Shown piece after piece: positions 32,057 through 42,498 of a DNA stretch of 64,000 nt. Made by a program: the position numbers and the translations under genes. The DNA comes from Sulfuriferula sp. (GTDB taxonomy: Bacteria > Pseudomonadota > Gammaproteobacteria > Burkholderiales > Sulfuriferulaceae). The notes beneath the pieces were generated by a model. It did not search any database. It saw nothing but the letters and a program-made list of their open reading frames with translations, and was not told the DNA's origin. The DNA lies in assembly GCA_031291235.1 (NCBI GenBank), contig JARLJL010000013.1, positions 248,001 to 312,000 on the forward strand, in the 5' to 3' direction. Position 1 is the first letter of the stretch; every line of letters begins with the position of its first letter.

Positions 32057-33224
32057 CGAGCCCCCGCGCCAGGTCATTACGGATATCGCGGATAGACTCC
32101 AGACCGACCGCCACTCTGAGCAGGCCGTCGCGTATGCCCGCATTGGCGCGCTGTTCCGGCGTCATACGGCTATGCGTCGTCGTGGTCGGGTGGGTAATAG
32201 TCGTTTTGGCATCGCCCAGATTGGCGGTAATCGAAATCATCCGGGTACTGTCCACCACCTTCCATGCGGCATCCTTGCCACCCTTGACCTCGAATGCCAC
32301 GATGCCGCCGCCGGTGCGTTGCTGGCGCATGGCCAGTTCGTGCTGCGGATGGGACGGCAAACCGGGGTAATACACGCGTTCAACCTGCGGATGCGATTCC
32401 AGCCATTGCGCCAGCGCCAGCGCCGAGGCCGAATGCGCATCCATGCGCAATTTCAGCGTTTCCAGCCCCTTCAGAAACAGCCACGCATTGAAGGCGCTCA
32501 ACGTGGGTCCGGCAGTGCGCAGGAAACCGTACACGCCCTCCAGCGTTTGATGACTGCCTAGCACCGCGCCACCCAGTACCCGACCTTGCCCGTCCAGATA
32601 TTTGGTGGCGGAATGTACCACCACATCCGCCCCCAGGGACAAAGGCTGTTGCAATGCCGGTGAGCAGAAGCAGTTATCCACTACCAGCTTGACGCCGAGC
32701 TGTTTTGCCAGCACTGCCAGCGCAGCGATATCGCTCACTTCGGTCAATGGATTGGACGGCGACTCGACAAAAAACAGCTTGGTGTTGGGGCGTACGGCCG
32801 CCTGCCATTCGCCGATGTCGGTAGGCGACACGAAAGTCGTCTCCACACCGAAGCGGCCGATGATATTGTTGAACAGCTGTACTGTAGAACCGAAGATGGA
32901 GCGCGAGGCGACGATATGGTCGCCTGCCGCCAGCAGGCCCATCACCGTCGCCAGTATGGCCGACATGCCGGAAGCCGTTGCCACGCAGCGTTCGGCACCC
33001 TCCAGCGCCGCCAGCCGCTGCTCGAACATGGTGACAGTAGGATTGGTAAAACGCGAATAGATATTGCCGGGCTGCTCGCCGCGAAAGCGCGCTTCGGCTT
33101 CTGCCGCGCTATTGAACAGGTAGCTGGAAGTCAGGAATAGCGCTTCGCTATGTTCGTTGAACTGGCTGCGGCTGATACCTGCGCGCACTGCCAGCGTTTC
33201 TATATCGTAATCCTCGTTATTCAT
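32046..33224 (-). CDS. metZ: O-succinylhomoserine sulfhydrylase
   Basis: 392 residues, Cys/Met-metabolism PLP family. It converts O-succinylhomoserine plus sulfide to homocysteine, by-passing cystathionine. The PLP lysine is in HSATKYLDGQGR; NIYSRFTNPTV and SSHGCV-type surroundings are normal. The branch (MetZ rather than MetB/MetY) is judged from length and the purF-adjacent location, which is usual in betaproteobacteria. It is preceded by a strong terminator at the end of purF, so it has its own promoter. Confidence 0.9.
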   Translation of the reverse strand: MNNEDYDIETLAVRAGISRSQFNEHSEALFLTSSYLFNSAAEAEARFRGEQPGNIYSRFTNPTVTMFEQRLAALEGAERCVATASGMSAILATVMGLLAAGDHIVASRSIFGSTVQLFNNIIGRFGVETTFVSPTDIGEWQAAVRPNTKLFFVESPSNPLTEVSDIAALAVLAKQLGVKLVVDNCFCSPALQQPLSLGADVVVHSATKYLDGQGRVLGGAVLGSHQTLEGVYGFLRTAGPTLSAFNAWLFLKGLETLKLRMDAHSASALALAQWLESHPQVERVYYPGLPSHPQHELAMRQQRTGGGIVAFEVKGGKDAAWKVVDSTRMISITANLGDAKTTITHPTTTTHSRMTPEQRANAGIRDGLLRVAVGLESIRDIRNDLARGLDAL

Positions 33225-33237
33225 ATGCGGCTCCTAA

Positions 33238-33275
33238 TAAAAAACCCGTTTCGACCATACGAGCCAAAACGGGTT
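33238..33275 (-). terminator. Rho-independent terminator after purF
   Basis: Minus strand AACCCGTTT and AAACGGGTT form a 9-base stem (33243-33251 with 33267-33275) followed by TTTTTT. It lies 14 bases upstream of the metZ start, so it separates metZ from the purF operon. Confidence 0.85.
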
Positions 33276-33362
33276 ATGCCGCTTTAGCTGTATTTATAAT
33301 GCGCCCGCAAGCTGTTTCAAATCGGCGCGTTCAACTATACTAAACTTGTAGCCGGGACTTCG

Positions 33363-34892
33363 TCAACCCTGCCCGGCGTCTGCCGCCAGATTCAAATCCA
33401 GCTGCAGCGTATCCATACTCTTGCTGGCCTTGTCCGAACCGCAACGCAGTGCTTCAATCAGGTCCAGATATTCCGGCGATATATCTCCGGTCACATACAC
33501 GCCGTTAAAGCACGAAGTATCGAAATGCTGCAAGGAGGGGTTAATCTCCCGCACCGCCTCGATTAGTGCGTCGATATCCTGATACACCAGCGCGTCGGCA
33601 CCGATCTCGCGGGCGATTTCGTCGTCGGTACGCCCCGTGGCCAGCAGCTCCTGACGCGTCGGCATATCGATACCATACACGTTGGGGAAGCGTACCGGAG
33701 GTGCAGCGGAAGCGAAAAACACCTTGCTCGCGCCTGCATCCCGCGCCATTTGCACAATCTCGCGGCTGGTGGTGCCGCGCACGATGGAATCGTCGACCAG
33801 CAGTACGTTCTTGCCCTTGAATTCCATGCCGATGGCATTGAGTTTTTGCCTGACCGATTTCTTGCGCATTGCCTGCCCGGGCATGATGAACGTGCGCCCG
33901 ATATAGCGATTCTTGATGAAACCTTCACGGTAGGACAAACCCAGCGCATTGGCTAATTGCAGCGCGCTGGGCCGGCTGGTATCGGGAATGGGGATGACAA
34001 CATCAATACGCAAATGCTGCCATTGCTGGCGTATTTTCTCAGCCAGCTGTTCGCCCATGCGCAGGCGCGTCTCATAAACCGAAACGCCGTCTATCACCGA
34101 ATCCGGCCGCGCCAGATAAACGTATTCGAATATGCAGGGGAAATACTGCGGATTATCCGCACACTGCTGACTATGCATTTGTCCGTAGGCGTCGATATAA
34201 ATCGCCTCGCCCGGTGCCACATCGCGCAACACCTTGAAATCGAGCGCATCTATCGCCACGCTTTCGGACGCCACCATGTATTCCATGCCCATCTCGGTCT
34301 GACGGCTGCCGATGATCAGCGGACGGATGCCGTAAGGGTCGCGGAACGCCAACAGACCATGACCGGCAATCATCGCCACCACCGCATAAGCGCCGCGGCA
34401 ACGGCGATGTACGCCGCCTACGGCCTTGAAAATACGATCAACGCTCAGGCGATCGGTATTGCCGACCTCAACCAGTTCATGCGCCAGCACATTCAGCAGC
34501 ACTTCGGAATCCGAGCTGGTGTTGACGTGACGCAAATCGAGACGGAACAGATCTTCCTTGAGCTGATCGGTGTTGGTCAGATTACCGTTGTGCGCCAGCA
34601 CGATGCCGTAGGGCGAATTGACATAAAACGGCTGCGCCTCGGCGCTGGAAGAAGCATTGCCCGCAGTAGGATAACGCACGTGACCGATGCCGGCATTGCC
34701 CAGCAGATTGCGCATGTCGCGCGTGCGGAACACGTCGCGCACCAGACCGTTGGCCTTGTGCATATGAAACACATTGCCTTCGGCGGTCACTATCCCCGCC
34801 GCATCCTGTCCGCGATGCTGCAATACCAGCAATCCGTCGTAGAGCAACTGGTTAACAGGAGTATGAGAAACGATACCGATAATGCCGCACAT
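33363..34892 (-). CDS. purF: Amidophosphoribosyltransferase (first step of purine synthesis)
   Basis: 509 residues. The protein opens [10 protein letters not shown], whose Cys2 becomes the catalytic N-terminal nucleophile that strips ammonia from glutamine. The PRPP-binding loop is [19 protein letters not shown]. The [15 protein letters not shown] segment near the end is also family-typical. No iron-sulfur ligands, as in the enterobacterial type. It follows cvpA, an order conserved in proteobacteria. Confidence 0.97.
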   Translation of the reverse strand: MCGIIGIVSHTPVNQLLYDGLLVLQHRGQDAAGIVTAEGNVFHMHKANGLVRDVFRTRDMRNLLGNAGIGHVRYPTAGNASSSAEAQPFYVNSPYGIVLAHNGNLTNTDQLKEDLFRLDLRHVNTSSDSEVLLNVLAHELVEVGNTDRLSVDRIFKAVGGVHRRCRGAYAVVAMIAGHGLLAFRDPYGIRPLIIGSRQTEMGMEYMVASESVAIDALDFKVLRDVAPGEAIYIDAYGQMHSQQCADNPQYFPCIFEYVYLARPDSVIDGVSVYETRLRMGEQLAEKIRQQWQHLRIDVVIPIPDTSRPSALQLANALGLSYREGFIKNRYIGRTFIMPGQAMRKKSVRQKLNAIGMEFKGKNVLLVDDSIVRGTTSREIVQMARDAGASKVFFASAAPPVRFPNVYGIDMPTRQELLATGRTDDEIAREIGADALVYQDIDALIEAVREINPSLQHFDTSCFNGVYVTGDISPEYLDLIEALRCGSDKASKSMDTLQLDLNLAADAGQG

Positions 34893-34901
34893 AGGTAGAC
34901 C

Positions 34902-35390
34902 CTAAAAATGTATGTGTTTAACCAAACCATCAGGCAACCACGGCTCTGCCATGACTGCCAACCTGACCAGATAAGGAGCGAACAATGCGTGTTTCCACAA
35001 GTCAGTTTTGGGCAGTTCGGTCAAACCTGCCAGCAAAACCAGCGTGAGCACGATAGCCACGCTCCGCACCAATCCGAAAGCCGCACCCAACAACCTGTCC
35101 AGCGCACCCAACCCGGCTGCCTTAAGTGATTCGGCCAGCAACAGGCTGATCAGCATCGCTAGCGCCATGACGATGACGAATACCAGCACAAATCCGCCCA
35201 GATAACGTAAGGCCGGATTGCTGACGATCGCCGGCATCCATCCCGCGGCGGTATCGGCAAAAAGTCTGGCTGCCAAAAATGCCAGCACCCAGGCCGCCAG
35301 CGACAGAATTTCCTTGACCCCGCCGCGCATGACACCCAGCATGACCGATAAAACCACTATACCCAACACCACAAGATCGAAAGTGGTCAC
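34902..35390 (-). CDS. cvpA: Colicin V production-type membrane protein
   Basis: 162 residues starting with GTG, four TM segments (FDLVVLGIVVLSVMLGVMRG is the first). The family motif GxxKExxSL appears as GGVKEILSLAAW. CvpA is needed for colicin V export in E. coli, its native role being unclear. Encoded immediately before purF with 9 bases between. Confidence 0.92.
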   Translation of the reverse strand: MTTFDLVVLGIVVLSVMLGVMRGGVKEILSLAAWVLAFLAARLFADTAAGWMPAIVSNPALRYLGGFVLVFVIVMALAMLISLLLAESLKAAGLGALDRLLGAAFGLVRSVAIVLTLVLLAGLTELPKTDLWKHALFAPYLVRLAVMAEPWLPDGLVKHIHF

Positions 35391-35399
35391 GATTTCACT

Positions 35400-36230
35400 T
35401 TACTTGTGCGTCAGCGGAACGATTTGCGCATGTACCCCGGCCGCGCTGATTTTCGCCAGTACCTTGTCGGCTTGCGCTCGTTCTGCATACGGTCCGGCGC
35501 GAACGCGGGTAGCGCCGCTAGGCAAAGTCTCGGTATAAGTGCCGACGCCGACGGCATTCAGACGTTCGCGCAATTGCCGTACATTGTCTGCGCTGCTGAA
35601 AGCGCCTAATTGGACCACATAATGATTGTTGGCTGCATCATGCGCGTGCGTGTCTGCGGATACAGGTTGCACGGCAGCGGCAGGCTTGGACTGGGCTACC
35701 GGTGGTTTAGCTTTTTCGGCAGCAAGCGCGGCCTGATGCGCCGCTTCCTTTTCATGCGCAAGCTTGGCCTGCTCTTCCTGCTTCTGCTTTTCGGCATTCG
35801 CTGCCGCTTTGGCGGCTTCGGCTTTGCGTTCGTTTTCTTTCAATGCTGAAGATTTATCGTCGGCCTGATCGTGTACAGCCGCTCCGACATGCGCAGCATC
35901 GGCTACTGCCGGCGCCGGAATGGGAATCGGCAAAGGCGTATCTGCCGGTTTATCGGCCACAACCGGCGCGGGATTCGCAGCAGCAGGAGGAACGACCGCA
36001 GGTGCCGGCACAGCAGCAGGTACCGGCGCTGCAACGGCAGGCGCGACATGGGTAGCCTCGCTGCCCGGCATACTGATCGCAATATCGGAATTTACGGGGT
36101 GCGGCGCCTGATCCAGCACCATAGGGACTACGATGGCAGCACCGATCAGCAAAGTTGCTGCGCCCAGCAGGCGTTGCCGCGCGCGTTTCTTTAATCGCAG
36201 CTGTTCTTCAGACGTGGCTTGAATGGCCAT
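35400..36230 (-). CDS. dedD: SPOR-domain cell-division protein DedD-like
   Basis: 276 residues. TM helix near 20-40 (RLLGAATLLIGAAIVVPMVL), a long alanine/proline/lysine-rich linker (about 55-190), and a SPOR domain in the last 75 residues (NHYVVQLGAFSSADNVRQLR, ATRVRAGPYAERAQADKVL) that binds septal denuded peptidoglycan. The linker contains an EAEKAKAEAA-like coil. Position between folC and cvpA is typical. Confidence 0.88.
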   Translation of the reverse strand: MAIQATSEEQLRLKKRARQRLLGAATLLIGAAIVVPMVLDQAPHPVNSDIAISMPGSEATHVAPAVAAPVPAAVPAPAVVPPAAANPAPVVADKPADTPLPIPIPAPAVADAAHVGAAVHDQADDKSSALKENERKAEAAKAAANAEKQKQEEQAKLAHEKEAAHQAALAAEKAKPPVAQSKPAAAVQPVSADTHAHDAANNHYVVQLGAFSSADNVRQLRERLNAVGVGTYTETLPSGATRVRAGPYAERAQADKVLAKISAAGVHAQIVPLTHK

Positions 36231-36246
36231 ACAATGAGCTTCCTAA

Positions 36247-37494
36247 TTAGCCGGCTATCAATCGCAGAATGGCGGCAACAGTGTAGAAGGAACCAAAGAC
36301 GCATATTCTATCATTTTCCTGTGCGTGTTCACAGGCAAAAATCCAGGCGGCTGCTATGTTCTCCATCGACGATACGTCTGCGATACCCGCTGCCGTCAGC
36401 GTTTCATGCAATATCCCGGCCGTCGCGCCGCGCGGCACGTCCAACCCGGCCACCAGCCATACGTCGACGACATCCCGCATCGCGGCAACCACGCCGGCAA
36501 TGTCCTTGTCGGCAAGCATGCCGAATACCGCATAAGTTTTACCGCTGACCGGAGACTGCGCCAGACTGTGTGCGAGCGCATTCGCACCGTGCGGATTATG
36601 TGCAACATCCAGGATGCGCTGCGGGTTTTGCCCTGCGATCTGATATCGCCCCGGCACTTGCGCGCTCAGCAATCCCTGACGAATCGCCCATTCGGTTACT
36701 GGAAAAGCCGTCTCCACACTCTCCAGCGCGGCAATCGCCGTTGCAGCATTAGCCAACTGGTAATCGCCGCGCATGAGCGGTAAAGGCAGATTCAGATGGG
36801 TATGTGTTCCCCGATAATCCCAACCCTCTGCATGCGGCTGATACCGGTACTGGTCGCCGATTGCGCGCCAATCTGCGTGCAGGCGCAGCGCCTCGGCATG
36901 CAATATCGCGGGAGGATAGGCCTCACCGCAAATCACCGGGCGCCTGGCACGGAAAATACCGGCTTTTTCACGGGCTATCTGGTCACGGGTAGTGCCGAGA
37001 TATTCGGTGTGGTCAATGTCGATACTGGTAATCACGGCGCTATCGGCATCGAATATGTTGACGGCATCCAGACGCCCGCCCAACCCCACTTCAAGTATGG
37101 CGATATCGACTGCTGCTTGTGCGAACAGCCACATTGCCGCCAGCGTGCCGAATTCGAAGTAGCTCAAGGTGATCTGACCGCGTGCCGCTTCGATGGCGGC
37201 AAACGCCGCACACAGTCTGGCGTCGTCTACCTCATGCTGCGCTATACGTACTCTTTCGTTATAGCGCAGCAAATGCGGCGACGTATACAGGCCGACGCGA
37301 TATCCCGCTGCGCTCAGCATGGCTTCGAGATAAGCGCAGGTAGAGCCCTTGCCGTTGGTACCGCCAACCGTAATAACGTGGATACGCAAATCCGGCAATA
37401 ACACGTTGCGGACTTGCGCGACCCGCTCCAGCCCCAGATCTATCGCTTTCGGATGCAGGCCTTCGAGGTACTGCAGCCAAGCATTTAAATCCAT
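36247..37494 (-). CDS. folC: Folylpolyglutamate/dihydrofolate synthase
   Basis: 415 residues from the ATG that overlaps the accD stop as TGATG. It adds glutamate to folates and makes dihydrofolate. ATP loop VGGTNGKGSTCAYLEAML, then DIDHTEYLGTTRDQIAREKAGIFR and DVAHNPHGANAL are the Mur-ligase-like motifs of the family. The 5' end in the accD stop implies cotranslation. Confidence 0.95.
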   Translation of the reverse strand: MDLNAWLQYLEGLHPKAIDLGLERVAQVRNVLLPDLRIHVITVGGTNGKGSTCAYLEAMLSAAGYRVGLYTSPHLLRYNERVRIAQHEVDDARLCAAFAAIEAARGQITLSYFEFGTLAAMWLFAQAAVDIAILEVGLGGRLDAVNIFDADSAVITSIDIDHTEYLGTTRDQIAREKAGIFRARRPVICGEAYPPAILHAEALRLHADWRAIGDQYRYQPHAEGWDYRGTHTHLNLPLPLMRGDYQLANAATAIAALESVETAFPVTEWAIRQGLLSAQVPGRYQIAGQNPQRILDVAHNPHGANALAHSLAQSPVSGKTYAVFGMLADKDIAGVVAAMRDVVDVWLVAGLDVPRGATAGILHETLTAAGIADVSSMENIAAAWIFACEHAQENDRICVFGSFYTVAAILRLIAG

Positions 37495-38363
37495 CAAGCG
37501 GCGAATTGTTTGCGTTGCAGCATGGCAAGCAAACTGGACAAGCGCTCGCGCATTTCGCGGCGGTCGATGATCAGATCCACGGCACCATGTTCTTGCAGGA
37601 ATTCGGCACGCTGAAAGCCTTCCGGCAGGGTTTCACGCACGGTCTGTTCGATCACGCGCGGGCCGGCAAAGCCGATCAGCGCTCTCGGTTCGGCAATGAT
37701 CACGTCGCCGAGCATGGCAAAGCTGGCCGATACGCCACCCATGGTGGGGTCGGTCAGCACGGAAATGAAAGGCAGCCCGGCTTCGGCCAGCCTGGTCAGC
37801 GCCGCACTGGTTTTGGCCATCTGCATCAGAGAGAATAAGCCCTCCTGCATGCGCGCACCGCCGCTGGCGGCGTAGCATACGAACGGCACTTTATCCTGCA
37901 GACAGGTTTCTATGCCGCGTACGAAACGTTCGCCGACAACGGCGCCCATCGAGCCGCCCATGAACTTGAATTCGAATGCAGCGACAACTAGAGGCACGTT
38001 GGCCACTTTGCCCTTCATGACGATGAGCGCATCCTTTTCGCTGGTTGCGCGTTGCGCTTCCAGCAAACGATCGCTGTATTTTTTGCTGTCCTTGAATTTC
38101 AGGGTATCCACCGGCGTCACGTCCGCAGCGATTTCAAAACGACCTTCGGCATCCAGCAACATGTCCAGTCGTGCGCGCGCGCCGATGCGATGATGATGCC
38201 CGCAGTTCGGACACACTTCCATGTTGCGTTCGAGGTCGGCGCGATACAGCACCGTCTCGCACGACGGGCACTTGCTCCACAAGCCTTCCGGCATCACCTT
38301 TTTAGGGTCTTCCGCCAGACGGCGGTTGATCTTGGGGCGTAATATTTTCTGAAACCAGCTCAT
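37494..38363 (-). CDS. accD: Acetyl-CoA carboxylase, carboxyltransferase beta subunit
   Basis: 289 residues. The N-terminal zinc ribbon has CPSC and CPNC (around residues 34-56). The carboxyltransferase half has [17 protein letters not shown] and the conserved [19 protein letters not shown] that stabilises the enolate. It pairs with AccA (not in this window) for malonyl-CoA synthesis. It follows trpA by 42 bases. Confidence 0.97.
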   Translation of the reverse strand: MSWFQKILRPKINRRLAEDPKKVMPEGLWSKCPSCETVLYRADLERNMEVCPNCGHHHRIGARARLDMLLDAEGRFEIAADVTPVDTLKFKDSKKYSDRLLEAQRATSEKDALIVMKGKVANVPLVVAAFEFKFMGGSMGAVVGERFVRGIETCLQDKVPFVCYAASGGARMQEGLFSLMQMAKTSAALTRLAEAGLPFISVLTDPTMGGVSASFAMLGDVIIAEPRALIGFAGPRVIEQTVRETLPEGFQRAEFLQEHGAVDLIIDRREMRERLSSLLAMLQRKQFAA

Positions 38364-38405
38364 GGCAATTCCTTTATGCTTAAATGCGATTACGTTATTT
38401 CCGGT

Positions 38406-39203
38406 TCAGGCTGCTGCGTCCATCGCAGCGCGCACTCCGGCAACAAACGCGGTCAAATTCGCCACCACCTTGTCGCGCGGCGAGTTTTCAATTTCCTCTA
38501 CTATCCGGCTGCCGATCACCACAGCATCGGCGAATTTGGCAATCGCCGCCGCCATTTGCGCGTCGCGGATGCCGAAACCTACGCCGACCGGTAGACCGCA
38601 ACGCTCGCGTATCACCGGGATATGCCCTGCCACTTCGGCCAGATCCAGATTGGCCGAGCCGGTCACACCCTTGAGCGACACGTAGTAAACGAAGCCGCTG
38701 GCTTTTTGCGCCACCAGATTAATGCGTGTTTCCGGCGTTGTCGGCGACAGCAGAAAGATCGTATCGATGCCTGCCGCGGTAAATATCCCGGCCACGCTTT
38801 CTTCCGGCGGTATATCTACCGTCAGTACGCCATCCACGCCGGCAGCGGCAGCCGCCTCGGCAAATACGGCATAACCCATATGCTCGATCGGATTGGCATA
38901 ACCCATCAACACGATGGGCGTGACAGTATTGGTGGTACGAAACTTAGCCACCATCGCCAGCACGTCTTTCAACCCGACATGGTGTTTCAATGCACGTTCG
39001 GAGGCCCGCTGTATGGTAGGGCCGTCAGCCATAGGATCGGAAAACGGCACGCCCAGCTCGATAATATCCGCACCTGCTGCAGCCAGACCGTGCAATATCT
39101 GCACCGTCAATTGCGGATCGGGATCGCCCGCGGTGATAAACGGGATCAGCGCCGCTTTGCGTTGCGCTTTGAGTTGGGCAAAAGTCTGCTTGATACGGCT
39201 CAT
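38406..39203 (-). CDS. trpA: Tryptophan synthase alpha chain
   Basis: 265 residues. Cleaves indole-3-glycerol phosphate to indole. [10 protein letters not shown], then [19 protein letters not shown] contain the catalytic glutamate and aspartate. The phosphate-binding VGFGIRD is intact. It is encoded after trpB, and the two subunits form the alpha2beta2 complex. Confidence 0.97.
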   Translation of the reverse strand: MSRIKQTFAQLKAQRKAALIPFITAGDPDPQLTVQILHGLAAAGADIIELGVPFSDPMADGPTIQRASERALKHHVGLKDVLAMVAKFRTTNTVTPIVLMGYANPIEHMGYAVFAEAAAAAGVDGVLTVDIPPEESVAGIFTAAGIDTIFLLSPTTPETRINLVAQKASGFVYYVSLKGVTGSANLDLAEVAGHIPVIRERCGLPVGVGFGIRDAQMAAAIAKFADAVVIGSRIVEEIENSPRDKVVANLTAFVAGVRAAMDAAA

Positions 39204-39234
39204 ATTTACTCTCTACAAAAATTTTCTACGCCGT

Positions 39235-40434
39235 TTACAGCGTGATCCCGGACAGCTTCGCCACCGTATTGATATCCTTGTCGCCGCGGCCGGACAGATT
39301 CACCAGCAGAATCTGATCCTTGCTCATGGTCGGCGCGATTTTGGCAGCGTGCGCCAGCGCATGACTGGACTCCAGCGCCGGAATGATGCCCTCGAACCGG
39401 CATAAATCGTGAAAACCGCGCATGGCTTCGTCGTCGTTGATCGCGACATATTCAGCACGACCGCTATCCTTTAACCAGGCATGCTCGGGACCAACGCCGG
39501 GATAATCGAGGCCGGCGGAAATCGAATGCGTTTCGATAATCTGTCCGTTTTCGTCCTGCATCAGATAGCTGCGGAAGCCGTGCAATATGCCCGGCGTACC
39601 AGCGGATAGCGGTGCCGCGTGGCGACCGCTGGCGATACCGTCGCCGCCCGCCTCAACGCCTATCAAACGCACGTCTTTATGGTCAATATAAGGGTAGAAA
39701 ATACCGATCGCATTGGAACCGCCGCCTACGCAGGCAATCACCGCATCCGGCTGACGGCCGATCATGTCCGGCATTTGCGTCAGGCACTCTTCGCCGATGA
39801 CGGACTGAAAATCGCGCACCAGCATGGGATACGGATGCGGGCCAGCGGCTGTGCCCAGTATGTAGAAAGTCGATTCGACGTTGGTAACCCAATCGCGCAT
39901 GGCTTCGTTCAGCGCGTCCTTCAGGGTTTTCGACCCGGATGAAACCGGCACCACGGTGGCACCCAGCAGCTTCATGCGGTACACGTTAGGCGATTGCCGC
40001 GCGACGTCTTCGGCGCCCATGTACACCACGCACTCCATGCCGTAGCGCGCAGCGACCGTCGCAGATGCTACGCCGTGCTGTCCGGCGCCAGTTTCGGCAA
40101 TGACGCGTTTTTTACCCATGCGCCGCGCCAGCAAAGCCTGACCTATGGTGTTGTTGATTTTATGCGCGCCGGTATGGTTAAGGTCTTCGCGCTTCAGGTA
40201 AATCTGTGCGCCGCCCAGATGCTCCGACCAGCGTTTGGCGTGGTAAATCGGACTGGGACGCCCGACATAATGTTTGAGTTCATGTCGGAATTCGGCCATA
40301 AACGCCTCGTCCTTGCGCGCCAGTTCATACTCCTGGCGCAACTGGTCCAGCGCGGCGATTAAAGTTTCAGCAACGAAAATGCCGCCATAAGGGCCGAAAT
40401 GCCCACGCTCATCCGGGAGTTCACCGATACGCAT
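39235..40434 (-). CDS. trpB: Tryptophan synthase beta chain
   Basis: 399 residues. Joins indole and serine using PLP; the lysine is in [12 protein letters not shown] (HTGAHKIN) and the phosphate loop is [18 protein letters not shown] fits substrate binding. Its ATG overlaps the trpF end by 14 bases, so trpF-trpB are coupled. Length is normal. Confidence 0.98.
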   Translation of the reverse strand: MRIGELPDERGHFGPYGGIFVAETLIAALDQLRQEYELARKDEAFMAEFRHELKHYVGRPSPIYHAKRWSEHLGGAQIYLKREDLNHTGAHKINNTIGQALLARRMGKKRVIAETGAGQHGVASATVAARYGMECVVYMGAEDVARQSPNVYRMKLLGATVVPVSSGSKTLKDALNEAMRDWVTNVESTFYILGTAAGPHPYPMLVRDFQSVIGEECLTQMPDMIGRQPDAVIACVGGGSNAIGIFYPYIDHKDVRLIGVEAGGDGIASGRHAAPLSAGTPGILHGFRSYLMQDENGQIIETHSISAGLDYPGVGPEHAWLKDSGRAEYVAINDDEAMRGFHDLCRFEGIIPALESSHALAHAAKIAPTMSKDQILLVNLSGRGDKDINTVAKLSGITL

Positions 40435-41047
40435 TACTTACCTCTTGAATAAATTGCACGACTTTTGTCGCGTCCTTGACACCTTTGGCGGCTTCAACGC
40501 CGCTGGATACATCTACTGCCCACGGGCGCGTCTGGCGTATGGCGGCAGCCACATTTTTCGCATCCAGCCCGCCCGACAGGATCAGCGGCAACGGCAAGTC
40601 GGCCGGAATCAGCGCCCAATCGAAACTGCGCCCGGTGCCGCCTACTGCCCCCGGTACAAATGCGTCGAGCAGGATACCCTGAGCGTCGTCGTAGCAAGCC
40701 GCATATTGTACCAAATTCAGACCCGGTCTAACGCGAACCGCCTTAATATAAGGCAAGTTAAATTGACGGCAATAGGCTGCAGATTCATCGCCGTGAAACT
40801 GCAATAACGCGGGGCGCACATGTTCGATGACACTCTGCACCGTAGCCGCATCGGCATCGACAAACAAGGCAACGGTGTTTACAAAAGCGGGCAAAGCCCG
40901 AACGATTTCGCGCGCCTGCGCCGTCTCGACATGGCGCGGACTGGGCGGATAAAACACCATCCCGATCGCATCCGCCCCTGCCTGAGCGGCATGCAACGCG
41001 TTATCGACCTGAGTCAATCCGCAGATTTTAATTCGCGTACGCATCAT
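40421..41047 (-). CDS. trpF: Phosphoribosylanthranilate isomerase
   Basis: 208 residues, TIM barrel. KICGLT carries the catalytic cysteine and the acid is in LFVDADA. The C-terminal phosphate loop SGGLDAKNV then AVDVSSGVE is typical. Two ATGs (41047 and 41044) are possible; GAGG lies upstream of both. It is six bases after the truA stop. Confidence 0.96.
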   Translation of the reverse strand: MMRTRIKICGLTQVDNALHAAQAGADAIGMVFYPPSPRHVETAQAREIVRALPAFVNTVALFVDADAATVQSVIEHVRPALLQFHGDESAAYCRQFNLPYIKAVRVRPGLNLVQYAACYDDAQGILLDAFVPGAVGGTGRSFDWALIPADLPLPLILSGGLDAKNVAAAIRQTRPWAVDVSSGVEAAKGVKDATKVVQFIQEVSNAYR

Positions 41048-41053
41048 TCATCC

Positions 41054-41848
41054 TCAATTCCGGCCCCAGTTCTGGCGGCCTGCATCCCGATCATCCGGCA
41101 AGCCCCAAGCCGCATCATATTCGACATGGCACAAGTGTAACCCGTCGGGTGCAAAAGTCGGTGCAGCGCGTGTGCGATCGCGTTGCTGCAGCAACTCCAG
41201 CATCCACTCGGGAGGATGCTTGCCCTGGCCGACAAAAACCAGTGCACCGACGATATTGCGCACCATATGATGCAAAAAGGCATTCGCAGTCAACTCGAAC
41301 ACCACACAATCGCCCTGCTTGTCGACGTTCAATTGCCGCAACGTACGCACCGGCGATCTGGCCTGGCATTCGGCTGCGCGGAAAGCGCTGAAATCGTGTT
41401 CGCCTATCAACAAGGCGGCTGCCTGCTGCATCCGCGCAACATCCAACGGCACATGATACCAGCCGACCTGCCCCGCACCCAATGCAGGGCGCACGCGATG
41501 ATTGAGCAATACATAGCGATAACTGCGCGACATTGCGCTGAACCGTGCATGAAAATCCGTATTAACCTGATGCGCCCACAATACGGCTACGCCGTCCGGC
41601 AGAAATGAGTTGGCGCCGCGCACCCATGCCGTCAGCGGCCGCTCGACATCCACATCGAAATGCAGCACCTGCCCGGTTGCATGCACACCGGTATCGGTCC
41701 TGCCGGCCGCGACCACCGCCACCTCGCGTCCGGCAATTTGCGTCAAAGCCCGTTCCAGCGCATCCTGTATGCCGCAACCTTGCGGCTGGTGCTGCCAACC
41801 GCAAAACTGGCTGCCGTTATATTCCACGCCTAGCGCAATCCGTTTCAT
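41054..41848 (-). CDS. truA: tRNA pseudouridine synthase A
   Basis: 264 residues from the ATG that overlaps the preceding gene's stop as ATGA. It makes pseudouridine at tRNA positions 38-40. The catalytic aspartate is in GRTDTGVHATGQV. KRIALGVEYNGSQFCGWQ and SYRYVLLNHRVRPAL are characteristic. A longer in-frame start would run into the upstream gene. Confidence 0.96.
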   Translation of the reverse strand: MKRIALGVEYNGSQFCGWQHQPQGCGIQDALERALTQIAGREVAVVAAGRTDTGVHATGQVLHFDVDVERPLTAWVRGANSFLPDGVAVLWAHQVNTDFHARFSAMSRSYRYVLLNHRVRPALGAGQVGWYHVPLDVARMQQAAALLIGEHDFSAFRAAECQARSPVRTLRQLNVDKQGDCVVFELTANAFLHHMVRNIVGALVFVGQGKHPPEWMLELLQQRDRTRAAPTFAPDGLHLCHVEYDAAWGLPDDRDAGRQNWGRN

Positions 41849-42498
41849 CTTACCCATATCCCAAGTATCGTCGCACTCACTATGCATGCATAGTCCAGCC
41901 AGCCATAGCGGTATATCGGCAATAGCAGAGGCTGCATCATTTCTTCAGGCGTATCCGGCAATGCAGATAATTGCTGCATGCGTTGTCTAAATGAGATGCG
42001 CTGCGTGTTTTGCATCAGCGATTCCGCATAACGCAAGGTCAGCCAAATGCGCACGGCAATGCGTTCCGGCGCCTGTCCCAGATAACGCAACGGCGTCAGC
42101 ATGGTATAAATTCCGGCCAATAAATCTTCCCGCGACAAACGGGTCATCAAAACCGCCAGCGCAGCCAACACCAGCACCAGCCGCCAACTTTGCAGCAATC
42201 CGCTGTATACGCCGGCTTGACTGGGGCCTACCGCCCCCAGCGACGGCCACAAGGGCGCGCCCGGTATACTCCAGGCATGAACCAGCAGCAAAACCAGCAA
42301 CAGCCAGCGACTGCGCCGTACATAGCGCAGAAACTGCTGTCCGGTACGCCGGGTAAACCCGGTTAAAACAAACGCACTGGCAGCAAGCAGCACAGATATT
42401 CCCGCCAGCATTACCCACACCATAAAAAACAGCCACAGCATGACTGCTGTGGCTGGGTGACAGGAAAGGCGTCGAGCGTCGGGTAAGTCGTTCGTCAT
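41845..42498 (-). CDS. CbiQ/EcfT-like membrane protein, standalone
   Basis: 217 residues with three or more TM helices at the N-terminal half (about 18-65 and 105-122). The region LSREDLLAGIYTMLTPLRYL then RIWLTLRYAESLMQ recalls the CbiQ/EcfT coupling subunit of energy-coupling-factor vitamin transporters, but the family's C-terminal ARG/coupling motif is only partly visible and there are no ATPase or S-component genes beside it. It sits between fimV and truA, the position of a small membrane gene in related genomes. Function unknown. Confidence 0.6.
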   Translation of the reverse strand: MTNDLPDARRLSCHPATAVMLWLFFMVWVMLAGISVLLAASAFVLTGFTRRTGQQFLRYVRRSRWLLLVLLLVHAWSIPGAPLWPSLGAVGPSQAGVYSGLLQSWRLVLVLAALAVLMTRLSREDLLAGIYTMLTPLRYLGQAPERIAVRIWLTLRYAESLMQNTQRISFRQRMQQLSALPDTPEEMMQPLLLPIYRYGWLDYACIVSATILGIWVR

